Below the pieces are notes generated by a model. That model made no database searches. It was not told where the DNA came from and saw only the letters and a list, made by a program, of their open reading frames with translations. The translations under genes were made by a program, and so were the position numbers. From Phallusia mammillata (lineage: Eukaryota > Chordata > Ascidiacea > Phlebobranchia > Ascidiidae), in NCBI GenBank assembly GCA_003260075.1, contig QLIY01000304.1:54677-118676 (forward strand): DNA of 64,000 nt, written 5' to 3'. Each line of letters opens with the position of its first letter. Positions within the stretch are counted from its first letter, which is position 1. Shown here one piece after another: positions 22,901 through 34,391 of the stretch.

Positions 22901-24229
22901 GTGTGTTGTTATAAAATAAGTCCACACAGTTAATAGGATTGACAAACCCTTGGAATAAAATAGCCTACGTTCAGGAACGCTTTCGAAACAGCTCAATATC
23001 GACTACATTTTCGAAATTTGTAGTCGTACAAGTCTCAACTGGCGCTGTGTCCAAAAATATCAAATCTTCGCGTCAGTAAAACAATGTATTTGGAACTTAG
23101 ATCTGATTTCCAACCAGTTTTTAAGCTGACACTTTGACCATTTCGTGACATTTTAGAGGAACTGGTACCATCACGGCTATTCTCGGAAAACCGATAACTA
23201 TTAAAACATGCGACGCAAAGCCAAAATATAGATGACATTTAATCAAACTGCTGGGATCCTCAAAATATTTTAAGCTAGGCAAGTTGCATGATCGATATAT
23301 ATATATGCGTATATGAAGCAAGGTGACTTATCTACCCGGTCAATTTTTAACGGATCAGTTACTGATTGGGGCACGACTATATCGACCTCTTGGTTCCAAA
23401 ATACTTCAGTCTCGCTGGTTTCTCAGTATTGGGATCTTGATTGATTTTTCAGCATTGATGATTAATGTTCTATGTCCTGCGTGTGCGTATGTGACTTTTG
23501 CTTGTTATGTTTGCTTATATTGACCAGACACTGTTATCTAACGTTCACGATTTTCCGCTGCTTTTGACCATGAAATTTTAATCAGCCGGCTATATATTTT
23601 CGGAGAAACGTTTAGAGAAACAACTTTTAGACAGCAAAGTTATTGTTAGCAGATTCCTAAGTTAAAACTATAGTTGCGTTGTTTATTTTGGTACCAGCAG
23701 GGTCGGAAAGTGACTTTTAAAAGTTGAAATGATTTTGAAAAACATTTAACAGCGTTCACTGATCTAAATATTACTTTTGCTTGTATATGACGCTTACATG
23801 TATATTACTATGATTTTTATAAGATATTACGCTTGTTTCTAAGGAACTCAACTCAATTAAGTTTTCACCTTATCTCTGGTATTTTAGAGTATTCGTTTTA
23901 TTTTACATAAAAAAGTAATTCTGAACTTGAATTGGAAAATACAAGATAAAAACCAAAACAGTTTTTAAGACATTCTGTTTTTTTACTTCACTACATTTAA
24001 ACGTTTTTCTTCATTGTGTTTCAAGGTCCATGCCTCAGCGACATCGTCATCACCAACGTCATCATTGACCTCACGCACGTTTAGCGGTCGTTGCGTCAAC
24101 CACCTTCATGATCACGTGAACCGCTTGCTGCGCTTGTCGCATAATAGCCACCATAGAAATCACCACGTCAATATTGAAGGTCATGACCTCTCCAAGTTGC
24201 TTGATCGTAATTTAGCGAAGTGTCGATGA
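19917..24229 (+). CDS. Candidate secreted long-chain helical cytokine, 213 aa
   Basis: Four exons: 19917-20099 (61 codons), 20276-20320 (15), 21020-21229 (70) and 24026-24229 (67 plus TGA). All three introns are phase 0. Residues 1-19 (MKIYFTIALINMCIVVIGS) form a signal peptide. Predicted helices: A, about 27-60 (QLLQDEREAANVQNLRLQLM to VLLRKW); B, HLQLSLHALKSLMTQC; C, NFFHYLRHVEEYLRRYAQ; D, CVNHLHDHVNRLLRLS with a His-rich stretch and LSKLLDRNLAKCR at the end. Four Cys after the signal peptide could form two disulfides. Length near 200 aa, a signal peptide, four amphipathic helices and phase-0 introns match the IL-6/G-CSF/LIF-type pattern, where sequence similarity is usually too low to see. 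The tiny exon 2 uses a GC donor (CAG|GCAAGT). Skipping it keeps the frame but loses one Cys. Exon 3 has a weak donor (GTTCTT). Family is inferred; another secreted helical peptide is possible. Confidence 0.55.
20738..20895. mobile_element. Possible small hAT-like element
   Basis: GGGCAGCAACCTTTTTTT at the left and GGTACCGAACCCCTG at the right are roughly inverted, with ACCGG-rich inner parts typical of hAT ends elsewhere in the window. I could not find a clean target duplication. Confidence 0.35.
21342..21640. repeat. Array of short GTGGAA...TTCCAC palindromes
   Basis: In intron 3 of the cytokine-like gene. A perfect 16-bp palindrome (TCCACCCCGGGGTGGA, 21342-21357) is followed by eight or so looser inverted pairs. 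These include GTGGTAAATTCCACC (from 21373), GTGGAATTTTCCACC (21424-21438 and again from about 21528), a GTGGAG/CTCCAC pair (21496-21514) and GTGGAATTTTACACC (from about 21603). The spacing is irregular, about 25-60 bp. The GGAATTTTCC core resembles NF-kB/Rel or NFAT-type sites. It may equally be a decayed repeat. Confidence 0.6.
22300..22350. repeat. Short GGTTCG repeat
   Basis: GGGTTCG is repeated three to four times in a row, then GGGCCGGGTTCAGG. It is a microsatellite-like tract in the same intron. Confidence 0.5.
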
Positions 24230-25439
24230 CGTATGTAGTGCAGTCTGTTGCTATGGCAACGCTGACATAGTATGAAGATAAGAGCGTTTCTCTTTCCGCT
24301 ATTGCAATGCAATGTAGGCAATTCCCGTTATTTTTTCACTTTTGAGGCATATGTACTGCTTGCAAACATACAATATGCAAAGCTGTGTTGCTGCTTAAAT
24401 AACACCACTTACCGAAAACCAATGCATGCTCTCTTAAATTAAAGATTGGAATCTTTAATTTCTACTAAACAGTCTGATTTAATGCAATACTCACATTTCA
24501 CACTAAAACAACAATTTACCTGTTGTTTTTAGAAATTTCTAAGTGTTGACTTGGATAGCCAACCATCCAAAGGCAAGATGCTTGGCGGTGCACAAAACAA
24601 ACTTGCTGCTATTCCTTATTGTTGTTATTTTTATTGTTGTTACTGTGGTTGTTGTGTTTTTAATATAAGGCCAAAATTGTTACCCATCAAGGCCTTTGAA
24701 GTAAGATTATCAAGAACAAAGCAGTAAAACAGGTTTCAAAACAAATAATGACTGCTTGTTATAATTGTTACGTAACAGTTAAGTATGTTCATCGTCATGT
24801 CGCAGCTCATTAATATTGTGGTAAGTTATTGTCACATTTAGGCAAAAGTTGTATTGTGTTGTGCTTTTTATCATCTGAATAAAAACAGTATTTTAAGTGG
24901 TTTAGAAACCTTTTTAGTTCTTTTTACGCAGCCGTTTTTCTTTTTGACTGGCTGTAAACCTTGATGGTAGCAGTGCCACAGCGTCACCTAGCAGAATAAA
25001 AATCGTCTTTTAATTTACATAAAGAGTCGCTCTTACCATATTTTAGTGCGGGTTTCCGGCGCATTGTGGTTATTGGGTTAAATCGTTCTCTTTTCGAAAT
25101 AAAACAATATGCACGTTTGCAAATTACACCTATATACCAAAAACTGTCAACAAACGAAAGTACATTATGTTATCTTAAACTTGCAATAAAATAAAATAAG
25201 GGCAGAGTCATAAAAAAATTCCTATAAAATAATTTTGTACCAACTTTATAAATACATCTTTAAACAGTGCCTATCTGTTAGTTTTGATCAGCCTAACACA
25301 TAAAAAAAATAAGTAAAAAAAATCAGAAAAATTAAGTGTGAAAAACATCGAAGTGTGAAAAACACCGGTTGAGTGATCACAGATGTTGGAAATTGTTCAT
25401 GCATAGCAATGTTTGTTTTTTGCATCAGATGATCAGACA

Positions 25440-25592
25440 CAACAAGTCCAAGTTCGTTTCTGTTTGTTAGAGTCTGGACTTAAGTCTCAACGTTTCGGCA
25501 GTTCTTTAGCCCCCCCCCCCCCAACAAGTCCAAGTTCGTTTCTGTTTGTTAGAGTCTGGACTTAAGTCTTAGCGTTTCACCAGTTCATCAGC
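25440..25592. repeat. Unmerged contig overlap (gap run 25510-25522)
   Basis: About 70 bp repeated either side of a C run (13 C, of which up to three are native). The copies diverge toward the right edge. Confidence 0.7.
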
Positions 25593-25697
25593 GAGGTTTG
25601 TGAAAATTGTAAAAAAACGGAAAATCGCAATATATAATGAGCTTCAAATTTTTGGTATTGGTTGAAATTTTCGTTGTAATATTTCTTTGTCCTAAAC

Positions 25698-26016
25698 CAG
25701 GGGTGGTCAACCTGCGGCCCGCGGGCCACATGCGGCCCTTGATTAAAGGTTGTGCGGCCCGCAGAGACACTTGGACTTCAAATGTACTGGCAAACGAGTG
25801 CAATTATTACATATTTTTGAGCAGATTAGTGCGCCTGGTGCTATTTTTCTGCGACCTGACAATATGCAGCGAGAATCAAATGCGAATTTTACTTGTAGTA
25901 AGGCATTTTTGGTATGCAACGAAGTAAAATCACCTTGTGCCATATAAAGGTGCGGCCCGCAATCTAATTATTGCAATTGTATTTGGCCCCACAGTGACAA
26001 AGGTTGCCCACCCCTG
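25698..26016. mobile_element. Non-autonomous hAT element, 319 bp
   Basis: Ends CAGGGGTGGTCAACCTGCGG and GGTTGCCCACCCCTG are inverted repeats. The 8-bp target duplication TCCTAAAC lies at 25690-25697 and 26017-26024. GCGGCCC boxes are repeated inside. There is no transposase. Confidence 0.92.
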
Positions 26017-28499
26017 TCCTAAACTGTTTAAAAACTCTTTATTTTGCTGACATTTACAGTGCTTCTTCGGTAATAATCTTTCTTACATTGGATAGTTTAT
26101 ACTCTCTGTAAAGACTTTAAATAATGTTTTAATGGTGTATGTTTCGTAGTAAAAAAGGTCAAGTGCCATAATCGCACAATAGTCTGTTTTTTTCATTGGA
26201 TTTTACTCTTGTATTATCTTTGATAAAACGTTTCAGTAGCACAAGTTCATCTTTTAAACTAACAAACTAACTCCCTAGAAACAGATACAGGTCAAGTTGC
26301 TAAACAATAAAGTATAATATAATTTATAATTTGTATCGTTAGCTTTTAGTTTCCTTTCTGAAATACATTTCGTTTTTCAGTTCTTTGCAGTTGATTAATT
26401 TAATTAGCCTTAGTGAAAAGTATGGGAATGTTTTTTGTGAGCAATAAAGTTTTAACATTTTTGTCAAAGAACACTGCCACTGATTGTGCGGATATTTTGG
26501 GTCATAAAAAACTTTTTATAGCACTGTTTATTTAAATCATAAAAACTAAGACATTGTCTGAAATCCAACTATTTTTATTTGCAATGTATGCCATTCAACT
26601 ATGTCAAGTGAAAACATATTAAAATGATAAACCCTAAAACTTGTTTTGTAAAAAAATGTGTATGTATTGTTAATGGGTTTATATACAGCGCTAACTGCTA
26701 AGCTTTTGTTGTGAAATCTTATTATTCACTGCAAGGAAGCTTTTCAGAGCATACCAAGATAACTTGTTTTTTTACACAGAGAAATATTTCCAATAACAAA
26801 TGCTGGGATAAAGTATTTGCCTCATTGTGTTATTAATGGTTTTTGGCAAAATTTGTTTTAAAATTACATAAAGTGTAAATACTTTTTTCTAATGGCATGA
26901 AGTCGAGGTTACCATATCTTCTTTATTTTAAAGATTTGTCCTCATTTGGAAGTAATCTCCCTTCAATTTGGTTGCTTTCCTATTTTGTTTTAGTTACAAC
27001 AACGCTAACTACATTTGTTTATCCTGCCCTATATCATAAATACCTACTCTCATACAACACACAATTTGTCAGCAATATTAACACAAAAAAGTAGCTAGGG
27101 CAGTAGGCAAGGATTATTGTGTTGTTTAAGTATCTCATATTTATTGGCATAAACTGTTTTAGAATATTTAAAATTTTACCCCTTAAAATTTCTTCGTTTA
27201 ATTTTTGATGTGAAAAATCTTAAATCGAAATTAAAACTTACAAAATAACTTTTTTTGAAGAAATTTATTTAAACTGTACATATATTTATGCTGATTTTCT
27301 GCTGCTACTTGTGAAAAAGACCAACAAGCTGCTATTTATTATTAGGTAAGTTGTTTTGCATTGTATTGTCATCAATATGTTTATACTTTTATAAGACTTT
27401 AAGTTTAGGTAACAGAATATATATGAGAAAAATGAAATCAATCAAGCATTTTTTCTTCATATTTTTAAATTTGTGAATTTTGTTTTCAAAAGTTGACAAA
27501 ACACTTTGAAACAATATATATGTATACAATTACATACCCACAACAATAACCAGTTGTATCTAAACAGATTTGCTGAATAGTTGTGTAATTAGATCTCAGG
27601 CTTTACAATTCTGGAGATGTGTTGGAATTTAGTGAGCTCTTGTCCTATGGGACTTGAGTCATTTAAACTTTTTGTAAATTTCTGCCTGGGCTGATAGCAT
27701 CAAGCCGTTTTTTTTACAGGAAAGGGAATAGAGTGCCTAGAAGTGCTATTGTAAATATGGTGCAATGCCATTTGTACGAGGGTACACTGTTAAGTACCCC
27801 TTAGTGCTCCACAGGTCTTCAATTAGCTAATGCCTTTGTGGTTATCACATCAAGCGCATTTAAACTTTTGAGCAATGCTTGAAATGGACGTTTGATGCTC
27901 ATTGTCAGTAATAAATTTAAAATTGATATCAGGAATTTAGTCTTAGATAGCAGAGATGTCAGGTTTATGGCCTACAACTTAACGAGGGACAATAAATCAC
28001 TGAAAAAGTGTTTGATCACTCAGTAATGGAATATTGCTGTAGTCATAATTCACACCAAAGCAGACAGCAAACATGGGCGTATGCTCATTGACCAGCAAAA
28101 TATTTACTGTGGTGAGTCTGAGGTTACGCTTAAGCAAACAAATTGAGGACCTTATGAGCTTTAATTTAAATTGCTATCTCAAGGACCTAAGATGTCGGAC
28201 AATGAAAAAAAGTCTTGAGACAATATTTAACTTGTCAACGCGCAAGGTAGTTGTAAACTTTATTGCAACAGAAAAAACTTTGTCCGTGGGGTCGTACAGG
28301 CATAATCGAGGCATCAAAGCAACATATTGTTTGTTAGGCAGAGATTTGGAATTTTTTAATATAGTTTAATCGAAAAAAGAGAGAGTAATAATGTAGGTTA
28401 AGTGAGTTTTTTTAGATTTCTGTCAGTTGTACCAGATGTTTTGTGATAGGAGCACAGATTGTTACTTAGGTGTTACAGTTTGAAAACACTATAATAGTC

Positions 28500-28832
28500 A
28501 AGTTGTTGTTTTACTTTGTTACAGATTGTAGTTGTGTTTGTTTGTGTTTCAAGCTTATATGTAACATTCACAATGGGTAAGTTGTGCATGTTGGTAATAA
28601 ATATTCACATTATTAGAAACTCATGACACATTATGGCATTAAGTAAAATTGTGACTATTTCAGACCCCCCCCCCCGTTGTTGTTTTACTTTGTTACAGAT
28701 TGTAGTTGTGTTTGTTTGTGTTTTAAGCGTATATATAACATTCACAATGGGTAAGTTGTGCTTATTGTTAATGGTGTCACATTATTATGAATACTTATAT
28801 GCCATTACATAAAATTGTGACTATTTCAGATA
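28500..28832. repeat. Unmerged contig overlap at a 5' UTR exon (gap run 28665-28675)
   Basis: 28500-28664 restarts at 28676 after C. The exon end CACAATGG|GTAAGT occurs at 28574 and again at 28750, so one of the two is an assembly copy. Confidence 0.75.
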
Positions 28833-28877
28833 CTTCATGGATTTCAGTGTTACATCTTTCTGAAGGGCTGCCTAAAT

Positions 28878-31800
28878 ATGAAGACATCTGTAAAGTCAAG
28901 AATACCACATGGAAAGTATGTAAAATCACATGATTTTTTAAAAAATAATGTTTTCTAAGAAATAATGTTTTTACAATAAACAAGCAAATTGTAATGATTG
29001 TTTTGTTGTAAAATAGATCAACGAAAGGTACTGGGTTACCCGTACCAACTAGACTTCCACATCCAAAGTCCAGACTTAAATCGAGCACAAATCTCCGTAG
29101 CAAGCAAACCAAGTCACCAACTCTTGCACCAGAAGAGACAAACAACAATTTAAAAGCTAACTCTGAAGACAATCTAAACAACATAGCTTTTATTTGCTCT
29201 CCTAAACCAACTGAACATTGTGATCAGAACGGTAACGGAAGTACCCCTTTCACTGAGTCTTTGAGTCCAGGATCTGCAGCCGCTGATAAAAGTTTTGTTG
29301 AAAGACTTGAATTTGATGACAACTGTGACGTTTTGTCTCTTTCATCAGCAGGTCCTTCACCTGTTAAGCTACTTGACACTGAAGGTAAACTACCTTTTTT
29401 GACACTCTGAATTATCTCTTAAGTTTTCACACTGGAAAAACTTAAAATATTTTGCAAACAACATTTTGTTTGTATGTTATATTTTATACATTGGTTAGTT
29501 TGGCTTTTAACATTATTTAAATACAATCATAGGATTGTTTTTTACACGAATTTCGAAAACAGTGGGATTGGAAATAAACCATTTTAAAATATGTGTTTTT
29601 GTCGGGGTTGCGGAATTGGTTAACAATTTTCCAAATCTGACCCCATTTAAAAAAAATTCTGATTACAGAATTTTTCCAACTCCAACAAAAAACAAAGTTG
29701 CCCGTGCACAATTATTACTGTTTTTGTCAACAAAGTTAGCAAAAAGTTTGAGTGCACCAAAAAATCATTGCTCAGATTCTATCATATTTCATAGTGACAT
29801 TAAAATGTTTGACTCCTTCCTCTTAAACCCGTTTTTTGTCACTTAAAAGTTGAAACTGTGTAATTTTGTTTCATGGGTTTCAAAGCCCAATAGTTCTAAT
29901 GTAACAGATAATATTGGAAGTTTAATAAATTTTCCATTTTTTTAGATTTAATCAGCTACAACAGTGTTGACAACTTGGACAATTCCAATTCATCGCTCGT
30001 AGACAATTTTGACACTTATAGCCTCGAAGGTGATTTTCAAAACAACTGGACAAATCCAGTGATCGACAATTTCGCCCCCGATCTTGTTGCATTCCGTCGG
30101 TTTCAAGAGGTACTACATCCTTCCCCCACTTCAGGAAGATCTAGCCCAAGCAGTGAAAAAGACGCCATTCCAAACAAAGGAAGATTGCCTTTACCATCAG
30201 CAACTGTTGTAAAGACAAACAGTTTATTACGACCAAGCAAAAAGTTTCCCACGCAAAAAACGACCAGCGCAAAGTCAAACTTAAAACCGAAAGCAGCATC
30301 TAAACTGCGCTCAAAATCAGAGACAAAGACATTTGGGAAACAAAATAAAGTCAATTTGCCGGGAAAGCAGTTACATATTTCACCATCTAACGCAATGGAT
30401 TATGTACGAAAAATCACTGGAGTACCTGCAAACACACCAGAAGTTTCCCAAGCGCCCAGGCGACGCTCGCGAGGTGTTAATGAGACACACAACAGTGCAA
30501 TGCATAGATACAATGGCAAGGTAGACTTGAGCGATAAATTGAATCGGAAAATATCAAGCAGTTCTGGTTCAGTTGCTTCCAAAAACAATGGGAAATGGTC
30601 AACAGACATTGATTCAGCGATGAACGTCCCACGGAGGAATTCTAGAGTATTGTCACATGATAGTGCAAATGTAAGTACGGCTAAAGATTATGAGAATTTT
30701 ATTTGCTTTTCTAGATTAGCCATGATAAGAATGTGTCATCATTGCTGTAATGTTTAATGTTTTTTTCATCTCTCCGCAATACTTAAGAGGCAGATATTGT
30801 TTTTGTGCGTATTTGTTAAAAATGTAATGCTGTTTTTTTCCAACTGTTTGTTGAAAAAACGAAATGCTTAGGTTTACCAGATGTCTGAAATTTCCCGGAC
30901 ATGTCCGGAATTAGGGCGTAAAATCTGTTTGGCAATAAATTTTAAAAACACTCTTAATGTCCGAAATTTTAATGCCATGTAGCTTCAACTACAATAGTTA
31001 CCACAATTCTTTTTAAAAGAGGACTAAATGGTTTACATTAAATATAACAGTTGTCTGTGCTAATTTTGATATGCCCCCTACTGTGTATATCCATGCGACT
31101 ATCCGTCTTAAAAAACTAACAATATTCTGTTGAAAGGGCCGGATCTTGTAAAACTTTCTGTTTTGTAACTTGTTTAGAAACAAAACTGAGTTTTTTATCT
31201 CTGTGATAGTAATGACATTTTATGAAAATGGCATGTTTATCCTTGCAAACTCCAAAATGTGAAATTTATAAAACCCTTTCTAGTTACCTTTAAAACAAAT
31301 AGATACTTTGGCTCCATTTAGCTGTTTGCAAAGTAAGGTTATAGTCCAATACACAAAGCTAGGCCCAAAGGGCAAACAAAATACCAGCTCCCTGTTATTT
31401 ATACTTTTTTGTCAGTTTTATGTTCATTGTGTGCTCAAAGCCCTTGGGAGGTTTCAAATTATTCATTAGAGCAGCCATTTCTTTCCCCTCGTTAATTGCG
31501 GTCACTGACACCTCCCTAATCAATACACCTTGGAGCAATAGTGCAAGCAAAGGTTTTGAAAGAACAAAATATGTGCAGGACCTCTTAAAAACTAATTTCG
31601 TTTTCAAAATACAGTCGTTTAACTTGGAAAAAAAAACTTTTAAGTTGAACTTTGGAATTGTACCAAAAACCCAAGTTTTATATACCTCACCCCCCCCCCA
31701 ACAAATTTCGTTTTCAAAATACAGTCGTTTAACTTGGAAAAAAAACTTTTAAGTTGAACTTTGGAATTGTACCAAAAACCTAAGTTTTATATACCTCTAA

Positions 31801-32555
31801 AGGAATACTTTTATGTTACCCTGAGTGTTTTTTAACTCTCATTTAAAATAAAATTCTCTGCTCAAATTTACAAGCCAGTATCTGTGCATAAAACACCACA
31901 ATGTTTTGACAATTACTGTTGTCCTCATCTGGTGAAACAAAAGCAACAGAAGGGAAGTAACTTGTGTTGTGATGCTTTATACGCAGATATTGTCTTTATT
32001 TTGGGGGTTTTATTGTAGAAATGGGTTTGCACTTATGGTAGTTTAATGGGGTTCACCACGGAACTGACTTTTTGTCTTACCTTATTTATTTTGTTAACTT
32101 TTTAGCCTAGTTCAGAAGGGACGTCAGCCAGAGCTGATCGCAAAAAGCAATATCAGGAATCCAGAGTCAAACACGACTCATCAGAAAACAGGTAAAGCAC
32201 TTTTTTCACTTAGGACCAATGCTTTCTTGCTGTAAATTGTTGTTACATTTGTTCGTTGTGGCAGATTTTCCAAAACCACCCCCACAGCGGCAAGCAAAGT
32301 CGGATGTAAAAGTCCTAAAATTGTTCGTCCTGTCATGCGGCCACTGAAATCCAATCTAGCCTCTGACAATGACCACACGATGGCAGATGAGCAAGCAAAA
32401 GCAAGTCCACATGAAGATAACGACGATCAAAGTGACAGTGAAAATGAGGAAAAACTAGACAATTTTCTTGCACAGAAAAGTGATGATGATTTGTGGACTG
32501 GAAGGTTAAGAATCCGTCGGTCGAGCGTTCCTGCGACATCTGCCAATGAAGCGAC

Positions 32556-32626
<71 letters not shown>

Positions 32627-34356
32627 ACAAGTTTCCATCAAAGTGTTGCAGTGTACCTATATGTTTTTGTAACAAAGAAATATATTTCATACACAAAATA
32701 AAACTGAATGTTTAAAACAACTGAAGTAATTATTACGACAACATGGTTAAAGATTTAATTATTTGCCAAATACGGCTCTGCATACTGAAACATGCTTTAA
32801 TGATTAGGAAAAATCCATCACTGTTGCCCCCCCCCCTGTCGGTCGACGGCCCAGAAGAAGGGCTTCAGAACATTTTTCAAAGGTGGGTAAAAGTTGTATT
32901 GAAAATGAAAATGGCACATAGTATTTCTCCCCCCCCCCTGTCGGTCGACGGCCCAGAAGAAGGGCTTCAGAACATTTTTCAAAGGTTGGTAAAAGTTGTA
33001 TTGAAAATAAAAATGGCATACAGTATTTCAACAAGTTTCCATCAAAGTGTTGCAGTGTACCTATATGTTTTTGTAACAAAGAAATATATTTCATACACAA
33101 AATAAAACTGAATGTTTAAAACAACTGAAGTAATTATTACGACAACATGGTTAAAGATTTAATTATTTGCCAAATACGGACACTGCATACTGCAACATGC
33201 TTTGATGATTAAAAAAAATCCATCACTGTTCCTTTTGTTATGCGGTGACAAATGTATTTTTAATGAAAAGCGTCATGATTATATCGCAAAACTTTGCAAA
33301 AAATGCAGCATCGGCTACAAATGCGTCATGCTAAGCAAAGATTTAAATTGAATCACCAAATATGGTCACGATGATTTAATGTCGTTCGAGTTCAGTAATC
33401 AAAAACTGTTGACCGAAACATGCGAACCATTTCAGTTGACGCTTTGTGTTGTGGGTGAAACATCAAAATAGTTGATCTGACCGAAAATAAAATAGGCTGT
33501 ATATGTCAACAGGCAGGCTGTTTTTAATTGTTAGACTGTTAAATTAGCTAAAATCAGCCTGCGTTATGTCTATTGCTCATTACAGGCAGTTCAAAGTAAG
33601 CTCTTTTGGCAATTTTAAACATTTTTGTGTGTTCTTTTTAACATGTGCTTACCTTTTTTTAGAGAATGCTCCCTGGCTACAGTGAAGAAAGCGGGTACAG
33701 CACGAATACAGCCTCTTCATCATATACTGAAGGAGATCATGCCGGAGGTTAGTAACGTTCATTCATTAATGCAATGTGTGTGCCCTTGGTAAAATTGCTA
33801 AACCGTATTTACTCCATTGTAAGCCACATGTTGGGGTACTTAAAAAAACAATAAAAATGCAATTAACATGTTGTGATGTTAGGAAATTAATGTACGCAGG
33901 CTAAAGAAAAATTAACTCAATTTGTAGCAAATTTTCTGAGCAAAAATATTGGCATGATATTTAAAGTGTAAGCGGCACAAACTAAGTAAAAAACTTTTAA
34001 GGTTTATATTCGAATAAATACAGTGTAAATATGGCAGACATTTAAATGCAGTCAAGTCCCAACAAACTGTACTATAATTGAAAGCTTTTAGCTCACTTGA
34101 CCAAGATTGTTGGTTTTAACCTGTGTGTTGTTGAGTGTCAAGGGCATTTTGCCGCTCTAAATTTTACTTTTTTTATTTTGTACTGTTTAAAACTGCTTCC
34201 AATCTGCTAAACAATATATACCCGTAAGTTTACAAAAGCACAAGATTAATTTTGCATATTCTTTGCAAAGGTTCTGTAATAAAGATCTCTTTAGATCAGG
34301 GGTGGGCAACCTGCACCCCGCAGGCCACATGCGGCCCTTCATTAAAGCTTGTACGG

Positions 34357-34391
<35 letters not shown>

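Larger units (their letters stand above)
24230..28499. other. Stretch without a supported gene
   Basis: AT-rich intergenic region. It holds one overlap duplication (25440-25592, gap run 25510-25522) and one clean hAT element (25698-26016). Open frames here are short, AT-biased and not bounded by convincing splice sites. Confidence 0.5.

Noticed and set aside
26897-27094. 65-residue hydrophobic open frame
   Set aside because: AT-rich, no splice or start context, no recognisable family; likely chance.
28574-28915. Translation start at the ATG of the UTR exon (28572 or its copy at 28747) in the Ser-rich gene
   Set aside because: The frame MDTSWISV... reaches an in-frame TAG early in the next exon; only the ATG at 28878 joins to the long coding frame.
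32557-32626. Poly-proline (or poly-glycine) protein segment
   Set aside because: It is the translation of a 70-C run that behaves as a gap placeholder, with the flanking exon tail duplicated nearby.
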